From Trichobilharzia regenti (Eukaryota > Platyhelminthes > Trematoda > Strigeidida > Schistosomatidae), in the NCBI GenBank assembly GCA_944472135.2, contig OX235262.1, positions 82,496,903 through 82,560,902 of the forward strand: 64,000 bases of DNA. Direction: 5' to 3'. Below the pieces are notes generated by a model. It saw nothing but the letters and a program-made list of their open reading frames with translations, was not told the DNA's origin and searched no databases. The stretch's first letter is position 1. Each line of letters starts with the position of its first letter. The position numbers were made by a program, and so were the translations under genes. Shown here one piece after another: positions 32,941 to 42,811 of this stretch.

Positions 32941-33298
32941 TGTCAATGTAGTTGAAGATTGAACGATCAATTCATGGTTGTTTGCTCAAAACCAACTTCC
33001 CCAACTTTCGCGGAGGCATCAATACGACAGTCATCGTCTCATCGGTCGCTGTTCAGAAAGAAGTCAGCAGAAAACCGTCAGAAGTAATATTGTCATTTAT
33101 TATTGTAATATTTGTTCACAGACCTTAGTCATACGTCATTTATATGTTGGTGTAACAATAAAGAATCCTCGAGTCAACAATTGGTGTTTTGGTTTTTTCG
33201 TCCGTTATTACTAAGCGTTTCTGAGAAACCTCAAGCGACAGCGTGAGCCCGAGCGTAGCAAGAGCTGGACATTAACGGTTTACGAGACGTGGGTGACA
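32941..33298 (+). repeat. BEL/Pao-type LTR F1
   Basis: 358 bp, TGTCA...TGACA. Contains AATAAA at 33157-33162, followed by GT/T-rich sequence, a likely R-region polyadenylation signal. The 3' end is of the GGACATTAAC type. Confidence 0.92.
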
Positions 33299-33443
33299 GT
33301 TTCTGACGGTAGAAACAGATTCTGGCGGATTCAGACAGTTGGTGAAAGTTTGGATATTCACCGTTCATCTTTCTTGGTGCCGGTCAAGTCCCCTTTGAAC
33401 AAGCAATATCTGGAACGTTTTTGGAATTGGGTCAAGTTCAACA

Positions 33444-35405
33444 ATGCCTGGGTCAAAGAAGGGACAGAGTGTCTTGGATGCAAACAGGAAAGTAAGTCAT
33501 GGTGACTTGTCTGTTAATTGTAACGATGTATCTGATGTTAAGCATGACATGGTTGATGTTACTGTTTCGCCGTTCAGGGATAATAGGAACATCAAACTCC
33601 CTAAATTTGAACCGCGGTGTTTCGATGGAAACCCGGCTGATTATTTACAATTTGTAAAGGAGTTTGAGATCATGCTGAGTAGTTTTTTATTAATTGATGA
33701 ATTGAAATTGATGTATATGTTGAGGTATTGCACTGGAGTTGCTTCAAGAGCTATACAGTGCTGTAAGCTCATGCCCCCTAATGAGGGATACGCTGAGGCT
33801 ATGAGCATATTACGTCAAAGGTTTGGAAGACCTTCACTGATTGTAAGGAACGTATACGAAGCTGTCAAAGGTAACGGCAGTCAACTTCAAGATGACTCCA
33901 AGGCACTTACTGAGTTTTTGGATAATCTGCTAACTTATAAGAATACCTTGATTTCTGTGAATTGCATGAGTAACCTCAACTCGAGCTTAGTCCTAGAGGT
34001 TATTGCGAGACGCCTACCTACTCGACTGCAAAAGAAGTGGGTGAAGATAGGCTCCCGTATGGAGGATGATGGTTTCGAGCCAAAGTTTGATGATATCCTG
34101 AAACTAGTAAAGGATAGCATCAGTCTATTTAGGAGGAAGTTTGCCAGTATATTGCATCTCACCCCTAGAATAGAGCAGTCTGAGAGCAAAATGCAATCAT
34201 TGATGACGAGAGGGTCTCAGAGAGGTGGACATCGAGAAGGCTCCATGATGTATAGTAATGCATCTGGACCTAGTGAGTGTAACAGGTTTCGTAGTACACC
34301 GTCAACAGATAAGTTACAAGATGCAAGACAAACACGGTTGTGTTTTACACGTTTGCAAGAGGTGCATACAAAGGTGAACTGTGAAGAAGTGAGGAAGTTC
34401 AGTGATAAGCTAAATGTAAAATCCAGGCCTGACTCCGAATTGTGTGACGATAGCGGTGCGGTCAAGAAGTCTGTAGTTGCAACTGGTAAGTCATTGTTGA
34501 ATAGAGTGTCACAGAATAGAGTTATTGCTTCAGAGTGCAGTTCTGACTCCACAAGTTTACAAAGTATTGCTAGTCAGAGTGAAGGTATAAAATCTTTGGG
34601 GATTTGTGAGAAGGAACCAAAATTGTCTACTTCTGTTATTAAAGAGTTTGAAATTGATGAAGTCGACCAGATAGATGATGATAAATTGAATATTCGGGAT
34701 AATGATCATGATACTTCACATTTGTCTTTGGTTGATCATGATGAGATGAGGGATATGTCTACTACTTCTAAGTTAATTAAAGGTTCTGTGAAACTACAAC
34801 GTGAAGTAGAAATAAATGCAGTTGCAGAAGGCATACATACTTGTGAGACCGTCAGTGTGATTGATCAGCATGTAGCCCATCTATCATCAGATGCTATTGC
34901 TAAACCGGAGTTGATAGCAAAAGGCAGCAGTGGTGGTGGTCTTGCAGGAAGACAAATTTCTGAAAGTCGAGCAACAACAGCTTCTGATCCACCGCTAAGT
35001 TCATCAACTTGTGTCATTCCGTCGTCGTTGGTGCTGTCATCCACAATGAAACAGACGCCCATCAACTCAAGTATAGTGTGCAATGATTTTGATAGTATTG
35101 GTGCATTTGAAAAGACGAAAGATATTGCTCAGTTTAGTGAGAATAAGCCAAGTGTAAACGAGAGAGTAATTGTTAAATTGACTTGCATGAATAAAGGCAT
35201 TTCTAGTTTCAAGTTACTATTTGAATGTTATTATCTTTGGTGTAAATTACTCTGTGCCTACGCTTGGTTGGTCAGATACGTCGTATGTTTGTTATTCATC
35301 CACATTCCTCGATACAATGACATGAGAGAGTTACTGTTCAGATTTGAGGATATAGATGATAGAAGGAAGTCAGCAAATGAACTCTGCGACGATTTTCCAA
35401 CCTAG
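33444..35405 (+). CDS. Gag-like protein (DUF1759-type), forward copy 1
   Basis: 653 residues from an ATG, 145 bp after the LTR. Residues about 51-200 match the Gag-type domain of BEL/Pao elements (DUF1759): IKLPKFEPRCFDGNPADYLQ, then YAEAMSILRQRFGRPSLIV and VIARRLPTRLQKKWV. The middle is Ser/Asp-rich and of low complexity; no CCHC knuckle or protease motif is seen. Residues about 589-622 form a Cys-rich hydrophobic stretch (LWCKLLCAYAWLVRYVVCLL) that could span a membrane, unusual for Gag. Copy-specific residues: Arg256 and Arg628. Being intact without pol, it probably relies on enzymes from a related element. Confidence 0.85.
   Translation: MPGSKKGQSVLDANRKVSHGDLSVNCNDVSDVKHDMVDVTVSPFRDNRNIKLPKFEPRCFDGNPADYLQFVKEFEIMLSSFLLIDELKLMYMLRYCTGVASRAIQCCKLMPPNEGYAEAMSILRQRFGRPSLIVRNVYEAVKGNGSQLQDDSKALTEFLDNLLTYKNTLISVNCMSNLNSSLVLEVIARRLPTRLQKKWVKIGSRMEDDGFEPKFDDILKLVKDSISLFRRKFASILHLTPRIEQSESKMQSLMTRGSQRGGHREGSMMYSNASGPSECNRFRSTPSTDKLQDARQTRLCFTRLQEVHTKVNCEEVRKFSDKLNVKSRPDSELCDDSGAVKKSVVATGKSLLNRVSQNRVIASECSSDSTSLQSIASQSEGIKSLGICEKEPKLSTSVIKEFEIDEVDQIDDDKLNIRDNDHDTSHLSLVDHDEMRDMSTTSKLIKGSVKLQREVEINAVAEGIHTCETVSVIDQHVAHLSSDAIAKPELIAKGSSGGGLAGRQISESRATTASDPPLSSSTCVIPSSLVLSSTMKQTPINSSIVCNDFDSIGAFEKTKDIAQFSENKPSVNERVIVKLTCMNKGISSFKLLFECYYLWCKLLCAYAWLVRYVVCLLFIHIPRYNDMRELLFRFEDIDDRRKSANELCDDFPT
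33492..33497 (+). promoter_or_regulatory. Candidate 5' splice site
   Basis: AAA|GTAAGT at codon 17 of the Gag-like ORF, a near-ideal donor. A matching acceptor (TTTTCCATTTCAG) ends at 36455 near the 3' end of the unit. Both are present in every copy. Confidence 0.35.
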
Positions 35406-35407
35406 AG

Positions 35408-35900
35408 CGTCAACCTGAGAAGGGTTGTAGGCGTACTGCTGTAAGTCCTACAATTCTTCAAAGGGTAGCGCATCAATGAGCAGTCCAATGTGCTTGGTGT
35501 GTGATTTTGTACATATGTTCATATTGCATATACTGAATTGATATCATCTGTCATCTAGCTGTTGGTAATTCTGTTTGTGTCCGGACGACTTCCACTTGGA
35601 TCATCAACCTGAGAAGGAATGTAGGCGTACTGCTGTAAGTCCTACAGTTCTTCAAGGGTAGTTTGTCGTGCCAGAATCCACAACATTTGATGTAGTGATT
35701 GTACATATGTTTGTGTTAAATAATTGTGTGGGTTCCAATTATTGTAATTGTTGGTTAATCTTGATTGTGTCCGGACATTCTTCAACTTACACTCGTCAAC
35801 CTGAGAAGGGTTGTAGGCGTACTGGTGTAAGTCCTGCGATTCTTCAAAGGAATTCCATCATGACATGAACTGCGAGCTTGTGTGTACTGTTTGTATATAC
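35408..35900 (+). repeat. Three tandem ~190-bp repeats in the 3' untranslated region
   Basis: Starting within a few bases of the stop codon, units begin near 35408, 35602 and 35794. Each opens with a conserved ~55-bp core (TCAACCTGAGAAGG, GTAGGCGTACTG, TAAGTCCT) followed by a diverged spacer with GTACATATGTT and GTGTCCGGAC. In unit 1 the core can form two adjacent hairpins, AACC/GGTT and GTAGG/CCTAC. Confidence 0.8.
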
Positions 35901-36518
35901 GTGTGGTGTGTCATATCAATTGGTGTTTTTGGATTCATTGTGTTTACTCGTTGTTTTCGTACCTTGTTTTTATTGCATAATTTTGTTAAAATTTTTGTCG
36001 TGCTTACTTCTGAAGTTGTTTCTAGTCTTCTACGACCGTGAATGAATTGATTGATGTTAGAGACAGCAGATGGGTCGTATACGCCGGGGAGGCTATTGCT
36101 GAGAATGAAACGCACACGGAGATAATTATTGGCTGTGGTCCCACACGCCAGGGAAAAAGAGTGTGAACGACTGAGACTCGCATACGTCACCGTTACTAGA
36201 ATTGAGGCAGAATGAGTGACAAGCGATTGCAGTGGTAATTGGTAATGAGTAGATAAGAGGATGAGCGTAGAGTATCGTGAGGTGCTGCTATGGTCACGTT
36301 GCATTCTGCAAGAGTCATTCTAGCAAGTGGAGATTGTGTTGCAAGATGTCAAGAGGATACCTTTAACTCGAAGGCGCAGGTCGTCATTGATGTGTGAGAT
36401 TGTGCTGTGTGTATGCTTGTGGTGTGTTGGCTTTTCTGTTTGTTTTCCATTTCAGCTCTGTCCGTGTGACCCAGGTTCTCGCAATGGCATCCAAGTCAAC
36501 GTGTATTGGTCGTGATGG

Positions 36519-36542
36519 AAAAAAGGGTTGGATCCCTTTTTT
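36519..36542 (+). other. Perfect hairpin before the 3' LTR
   Basis: AAAAAAGGG (36519-36527) and CCCTTTTTT (36534-36542) with a 6-base loop, ten bases before the next LTR; a GCCGGGGAG purine tract lies between. Present in all units, with GGGG instead of GGG in the two 3'-terminal units of the arrays. Confidence 0.7.
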
Positions 36543-36551
36543 GCCGGGGAG

Positions 36552-36909
36552 TATCAATGTAGTTGAAGATTGAACGATCAATTCATGGTTGTTTGCTCAA
36601 AACCAACTTCCCCAACTTTCGCGGAGGCATCAATACGACAGTCATCGTCTCATCGGTCGCTGTTCAGAAAGAAGTCAGCAGAAAACCGTCAGAAGTAATA
36701 TTGTCATTTATTATTGTAATATTTGTTCACAGACCTTAGTCATACGTCATTTATATGTTGGTGTAACAATAAAGAATCCTCGAGTCAACAATTGGTGTTT
36801 TGGTTTTTTCGTCCGTTATTACTAAGCGTTTCTGAGAAACCTCAAGCGACAGCGTGAGCCCGAGCGTAGCAAGAGCTGGACATTAACGGTTTACGAGACG
36901 TGGGTGACA
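36552..36909 (+). repeat. BEL/Pao-type LTR F2 (shared)
   Basis: 358 bp. Starts TATCAATG like the 3' LTRs but ends GGACATTAAC...GGGTGACA like the 5' LTR: a hybrid. Confidence 0.92.
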
Positions 36910-39900
36910 GTTTCTGACGGTAGAAACAGATTCTGGCGGATTCAGACAGTTGGTGAAAGTTTGGATATTCACCGTTCATCTTTCTTGGTGCCGGTCAAGT
37001 CCCCTTTGAACAAGCAATATCTGGAACGTTTTTGGAATTGGGTCAAGTTCAACAATGCCTGGGTCAAAGAAGGGACAGAGTGTCTTGGATGCAAACAGGA
37101 AAGTAAGTCATGGTGACTTGTCTGTTAATTGTAACGATGTATCTGATGTTAAGCATGACATGGTTGATGTTACTGTTTCGCCGTTCAGGGATAATAGGAA
37201 CATCAAACTCCCTAAATTTGAACCGCGGTGTTTCGATGGAAACCCGGCTGATTATTTACAATTTGTAAAGGAGTTTGAGATCATGCTGAGTAGTTTTTTA
37301 TTAATTGATGAATTGAAATTGATGTATATGTTGAGGTATTGCACTGGAGTTGCTTCAAGAGCTATACAGTGCTGTAAGCTCATGCCCCCTAATGAGGGAT
37401 ACTCTGAGGCTATGAGCATATTACGTCAAAGGTTTGGAAGACCTTCACTGATTGTAAGGAACGTATACGAAGCTGTCAAAGGTAACGGCAGTCAACTTCA
37501 AGATGACTCCAAGGCACTTACTGAGTTTTTGGATAATCTGCTAACTTATAAGAATACCTTGATTTCTGTGAATTGCATGAGTAACCTCAACTCGAGCTTA
37601 GTCCTAGAGGTTATTGCGAGACGCCTACCTACTCGACTGCAAAAGAAGTGGGTGAAGATAGGCTCCCGTATGGAGGATGATGGTTTCGAGCCAAAGTTTG
37701 ATGATATCCTGAAACTAGTAAAGGATAGCATCAGTCTATTTAGGAGGAAGTTTGCCAGTATATTGCATCTCACCCCTAGAATAGAGCAGTCTGAGAGCAA
37801 AATGCAATCATTGATGACGAAAGGGTCTCAGAGAGGTGGACATCGAGAAGGCTCCATGATGTATAGTAATGCATCTGGACCTAGTGAGTGTAACAGGTTT
37901 CGTAGTACACCGTCAACAGATAAGTTACAAGATGCAAGACAAACACGGTTGTGTTTTACACGTTTGCAAGAGGTGCATACAAAGGTGAACTGTGAAGAAG
38001 TGAGGAAGTTCAGTGATAAGCTAAATGTAAAATCCAGGCCTGACTCCGAATTGTGTGACGATAGCGGTGCGGTCAAGAAGTCTGTAGTTGCAACTGGTAA
38101 GTCATTGTTGAATAGAGTGTCACAGAATAGAGTTATTGCTTCAGAGTGCAGTTCTGACTCCACAAGTTTACAAAGTATTGCTAGTCAGAGTGAAGGTATA
38201 AAATCTTTGGGGATTTGTGAGAAGGAACCAAAATTGTCTACTTCTGTTATTAAAGAGTTTGAAATTGATGAAGTCGACCAGATAGATGATGATAAATTGA
38301 ATATTCGGGATAATGATCATGATACTTCACATTTGTCTTTGGTTGATCATGATGAGATGAGGGATATGTCTACTACTTCTAAGTTAATTAAAGGTTCTGT
38401 GAAACTACAACGTGAAGTAGAAATAAATGCAGTTGCAGAAGGCATACATACTTGTGAGACCGTCAGTGTGATTGATCAGCATGTAGCCCATCTATCATCA
38501 GATGCTATTGCTAAACCGGAGTTGATAGCAAAAGGCAGCAGTGGTGGTGGTCTTGCAGGAAGACAAATTTCTGAAAGTCGAGCAACAACAGCTTCTGATC
38601 CACCGCTAAGTTCATCAACTTGTGTCATTCCGTCGTCGTTGGTGCTGTCATCCACAATGAAACAGACGCCCATCAACTCAAGTATAGTGTGCAATGATTT
38701 TGATAGTATTGGTGCATTTGAAAAGACGAAAGATATTGCTCAGTTTAGTGAGAATAAGCCAAGTGTAAACGAGAGAGTAATTGTTAAATTGACTTGCATG
38801 AATAAAGGCATTTCTAGTTTCAAGTTACTATTTGAATGTTATTATCTTTGGTGTAAATTACTCTGTGCCTACGCTTGGTTGGTCAGATACGTCGTATGTT
38901 TGTTATTCATCCACATTCCTCGATACAATGACATGAGCGAGTTACTGTTCAGATTTGAGGATATAGATGATAGAAGGAAGTCAGCAAATGAACTCTGCGA
39001 CGATTTTCCAACCTAGAGCGTCAACCTGAGAAGGGTTGTAGGCGTACTGCTGTAAGTCCTACAATTCTTCAAAGGGTAGCGCATCAATGAGCAGTCCAAT
39101 GTGCTTGGTGTGTGATTTTGTACATATGTTCATATTGCATATACTGAATTGATATCATCTGTCATCTAGCTGTTGGTAATTCTGTTTGTGTCCGGACGAC
39201 TTCCACTTGGATCATCAACCTGAGAAGGAATGTAGGCGTACTGCTGTAAGTCCTACAGTTCTTCAAGGGTAGTTTGTCGTGCCAGAATCCACAACATTTG
39301 ATGTAGTGATTGTACATATGTTTGTGTTAAATAATTGTGTGGGTTCCAATTATTGTAATTGTTGGTTAATCTTGATTGTGTCCGGACATTCTTCAACTTA
39401 CACTCGTCAACCTGAGAAGGGTTGTAGGCGTACTGGTGTAAGTCCTGCGATTCTTCAAAGGAATTCCATCATGACATGAACTGCGAGCTTGTGTGTACTG
39501 TTTGTATATACGTGTGGTGTGTCATATCAATTGGTGTTTGTTGGATTCATTGTGTTTACTCGTTGTTTTCGTACCTTGTTTTTATTGCATAATTTTGTTA
39601 AAATTTTTGTCGTGCTTACTTCTGAAGTTGTTTCTAGTCTTCTACGACCGTGAATGAATTGATTGATGTTAGAGACAGCAGATGGGTCGTATACGCCGGG
39701 GAGGCTATTGCTGAGAATGAAACGCACACGGAGATAATTATTGGCTGTGGTCCCACACGCCAGGGAAAAAGAGTGTGAACGACTGAGACTCGCATACGTC
39801 ACCGTTACTAGAATTGAGGCAGAATGAGTGACAAGCGATTGCAGTGGTAATTGGTAATGAGTAGATAAGAGGATGAGCGTAGAGTATCGTGAGGTGCTGC

Positions 39901-40164
39901 TATGGTCACGTTGCATTCTGCAAGAGTCATTCTAGCAAGTGGAGATTGTGTTGCAAGATGTCAAGAGGATACCTTTAACTCGAAGGCGCAGGTCGTCATT
40001 GATGTGTGAGATTGTGCTGTGTGTATGCTTGTGGTGTGTTGGCTTTTCTGTTTGTTTTCCATTTCAGCTCTGTCCGTGTGACCCAGGTTCTCGCAATGGC
40101 ATCCAAGTCAACGTGTATTGGTCGTGATGGAAAAAAGGGGTTGGATCCCTTTTTTGCCGGGGAG
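36910..40164 (+). mobile_element. Forward internal unit 2
   Basis: 3255 bp, same content as unit 1. Carries TGGTGTTTGTTGG in its 3' untranslated region (unit 1: TGGTGTTTTTGG) and a GGGG hairpin. The only other unit with both variants is the 3'-terminal unit of the reverse array. Confidence 0.9.
37055..39016 (+). CDS. Gag-like protein, forward copy 2
   Basis: 653 residues, intact. Differs from forward copy 1 by Ser117 (Ala elsewhere), Lys256 and Ser628. The DUF1759-type domain and the C-terminal hydrophobic stretch are conserved. Its 3' repeats run from 39019 to about 39510. Confidence 0.85.
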   Translation: MPGSKKGQSVLDANRKVSHGDLSVNCNDVSDVKHDMVDVTVSPFRDNRNIKLPKFEPRCFDGNPADYLQFVKEFEIMLSSFLLIDELKLMYMLRYCTGVASRAIQCCKLMPPNEGYSEAMSILRQRFGRPSLIVRNVYEAVKGNGSQLQDDSKALTEFLDNLLTYKNTLISVNCMSNLNSSLVLEVIARRLPTRLQKKWVKIGSRMEDDGFEPKFDDILKLVKDSISLFRRKFASILHLTPRIEQSESKMQSLMTKGSQRGGHREGSMMYSNASGPSECNRFRSTPSTDKLQDARQTRLCFTRLQEVHTKVNCEEVRKFSDKLNVKSRPDSELCDDSGAVKKSVVATGKSLLNRVSQNRVIASECSSDSTSLQSIASQSEGIKSLGICEKEPKLSTSVIKEFEIDEVDQIDDDKLNIRDNDHDTSHLSLVDHDEMRDMSTTSKLIKGSVKLQREVEINAVAEGIHTCETVSVIDQHVAHLSSDAIAKPELIAKGSSGGGLAGRQISESRATTASDPPLSSSTCVIPSSLVLSSTMKQTPINSSIVCNDFDSIGAFEKTKDIAQFSENKPSVNERVIVKLTCMNKGISSFKLLFECYYLWCKLLCAYAWLVRYVVCLLFIHIPRYNDMSELLFRFEDIDDRRKSANELCDDFPT

Positions 40165-40522
40165 TATCAATGTAGTTGAAGATTGAACGATCAATTCATG
40201 GTTGTTTGCTCAAAACCAACTTCCCCAACTTTCGCGGAGGCATCAATACGACAGTCATCGTCTCATCGGTCGCTGTTCAGAAAGAAGTCAGCAGAAAACC
40301 GTCAGAAGTAATATTGTCATTTATTATTGTAATATTTGTTCACAGACCTTAGTCATACGTCATTTATATGTTGGTGTAACAATAAAGAATCCTCGAGTCA
40401 ACAATTGGTGTTTTGGTTTTTTCGTCCGTTATTACTAAGCGTTTCTGAGAAACCTCAAGCGACAGCGTGAGCCCGAGCGTAGCAAGAGCTGGGCATTGAC
40501 GGTCTAAGAGACGTGATTAACA
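40165..40522 (+). repeat. BEL/Pao-type LTR F3 (3' end of forward array)
   Basis: 358 bp. Starts TATCAATG; its 3' end is of the GGGCATTGAC type with a distinct tail (GTCTAAGAGACGTGATTAACA). The following sequence enters a dispersed repeat directly. Confidence 0.9.
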
Positions 40523-41062
40523 AATGCTATGCATATAGCTCGTACTATCACGATATCTTGTTTTGGTCTTTATACATTTATCCCCATGCCAGTTGTTTTT
40601 ATTTTATACCTTTTTGTGCATTTAGTGCACAACCGTATCCCTCAGAGAATAGGAATAGAATAAGTTATAATGAGCTATTAAATATTAGGTTTAATGTAGT
40701 AAAATGAGGAACAAGTAAAGACGTTTTAAGGAAATAAATGAGATAAGACATTGTGAAGTGGTATGTAAAGATCTGAAGATGGATAGCAAGTTGATTTATA
40801 AGATACCCCATAAATCTGTGCAGAACCCAAATGGTCGCATCTCAACAATAGGCTGGGCGAATGGTATATATTTAAAGGCAGAAGTATGATCTGTCAAGGC
40901 GTTCATTATTATCTTTTTCAAGATAAAGACCTAAGCCCTCATAAAAATCAGAAATATCTCGAGCCGTCAAATTGCGTATTGCTCTTCCTGCAGAATGGGG
41001 TGATTCACCTTAGTGACCGCCACCATATCTACTGATCAGCTAGCACCACCCTCCCTCATTTT
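40523..41062 (-). repeat. Dispersed repeat X, left part, inverted
   Basis: In minus sense this is a diverged copy of 61374-61907: GAGGGAGGGTGGTGCTAGCTG, GGTGGCGGTCACTAAGGTGAA, CTTGAAAAAGATAATAATGA. It breaks off exactly at the LTR border (40522/40523). Class unknown; no coding motif. Confidence 0.75.
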
Positions 41063-41305
41063 ATGATGTTAGTGAAAGCTTGTATTGCTTTTCCGATTCT
41101 GGCTTTTAAAAAGGTCTTATAATTACTTTCTGAGGTTATCTGCTTACAACACACTACCCGCTTCACTTCAAAAACCACAAGTCATTAGTTGGTATTCATA
41201 AATTACAGGTGGTGAAATAGGGTATTCTGGGCTTTCTATAAAGCGTATGTATCTGATAGGGTTCACAAGAAGTTTTCGTGCATCTTACTTGCTGGCGACC
41301 ATGGA
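41063..41305. other. Array spacer, unrecognised
   Basis: Unique-looking 243 bp between repeat X and the reverse array. Confidence 0.5.
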
Positions 41306-41663
41306 TGTCAGCCAAGACTCATAAAACGTCAATGCCCAGCTCTTGCTACGCTCGGGCTCACGCTGTCGCTTGAGGTTTCTCAGAAACGCTTAGTAATAAC
41401 GGACGAAAAAATCAAAACACCAATTGTTGACTCGAGGATTCTTTATTGTTACACCAACATATAAATGACGTATGACTAAGGTCTGTGAACAAATATTACA
41501 ATAATAAATGACAATATTACTTCTGACGGTTTTCTGCTGACTTCTTTCTGAACAGCGACCGATGAGACGATGACTGTCGTATTGATGCCTCCGCGAAAGT
41601 TGGGGAAGTTGGTTTTGAGCAAACAACCATGAATTGATCGTTCAATCTTCAACTACATTGATA
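41306..41663 (-). repeat. BEL/Pao-type LTR Ra (3' end of reverse array)
   Basis: In minus sense starts TATCAATG and ends GGGCATTGACGTTTTATGAG...GGCTGACA. This 3' end resembles LTR F3 and the solo LTR more than the internal LTRs. Confidence 0.9.
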
Positions 41664-42811
41664 CTCCCCGGCAAAAAAGGGATCCAACCCCTTTTTTCCA
41701 TCACGACCAATACACGTTGACTTGGATGCCATTGCGAGAACCTGGGTCACACGGACAGAGCTGAAATGGAAAACAAACAGAAAAGCCAACACACCACAAG
41801 CATACACACAGCACAATCTCACACATCAATGACGACCTGCGCCTTCGAGTTAAAGGTATCCTCTTGACATCTTGCAACACAATCTCCACTTGCTAGAATG
41901 ACTCTTGCAGAATGCAACGTGACCATAGCAGCACCTCACGATACTCTACGCTCATCCTCTTATCTACTCATTACCAATTACCACTGCAATCGCTTGTCAC
42001 TCATTCTGCCTCAATTCTAGTAACGGTGACGTATGCGAGTCTCAGTCGTTCACACTCTTTTTCCCTGGCGTGTGGGACCACAGCCAATAATTATCTCCGT
42101 GTGCGTTTCATTCTCAGCAATAGCCTCCCCGGCGTATACGACCCATCTGCTGTCTCTAACATCAATCAATTCATTCACGGTCGTAGAAGACTAGAAACAA
42201 CTTCAGAAGTAAGCACGACAAAAATTTTAACAAAATTATGCAATAAAAACAAGGTACGAAAACAACGAGTAAACACAATGAATCCAACAAACACCAATTG
42301 ATATGACACACCACACGTATATACAAACAGTACACACAAGCTCGCAGTTCATGTCATGATGGAATTCCTTTGAAGAATCGCAGGACTTACACCAGTACGC
42401 CTACAACCCTTCTCAGGTTGACGAGTGTAAGTTGAAGAATGTCCGGACACAATCAAGATTAACCAACAATTACAATAATTGGAACCCACACAATTATTTA
42501 ACACAAACATATGTACAATCACTACATCAAATGTTGTGGATTCTGGCACGACAAACTACCCTTGAAGAACTGTAGGACTTACAGCAGTACGCCTACATTC
42601 CTTCTCAGGTTGATGATCCAAGTGGAAGTCGTCCAGCCACAAACAGAATTACCAACAGCTAGATGACAGATGATATCAATTCAGTATATGCAATATGAAC
42701 ATATGTACAAAATCACACACCAAGCACATTGGACTGCTCATTGATGCGCTACCCTTTGAAGAATTGTAGGACTTACAGCAGTACGCCTACAACCCTTCTC
42801 AGGTTGACGCT

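Larger units (their letters stand above)
32941..40522 (+). mobile_element. Forward array of non-autonomous BEL/Pao-like element (3 LTRs, 2 internal units)
   Basis: LTR (32941-33298), internal (33299-36551), LTR (36552-36909), internal (36910-40164), LTR (40165-40522). The unit length is about 3.61 kb. Each internal region holds one Gag-like ORF, a set of 3' repeats and about 650 bp of non-coding DNA; no protease, RT or integrase motif is found in any frame. The left LTR begins TGTCAATG and the other two begin TATCAATG. Confidence 0.92.

Noticed and set aside
32978..33214. 78-aa ORF inside every BEL/Pao-type LTR
   Set aside because: Lies across the LTR polyadenylation region, has no motif and is a by-product of the repeated LTR.
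33293..33505. 70-aa ORF overlapping the start of the Gag-like ORF
   Set aside because: Spans the LTR border and overlaps the real ORF in another frame; no motif. It could be an upstream reading frame, but nothing supports translation.
35408..35900. CRISPR-like array from the 3' repeats
   Set aside because: Three ~55-bp cores with diverged, related ~135-bp spacers are tandem duplications, not short repeats with unique spacers; no Cas gene, eukaryotic context.
35858..36304. 148-aa antisense ORF in each array unit (also 45524, 49129, 52728)
   Set aside because: Conserved only because the units are near-identical. A one-base change cuts it to 129 aa in two units, and its sequence has no motif. 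Treated as a chance antisense frame.
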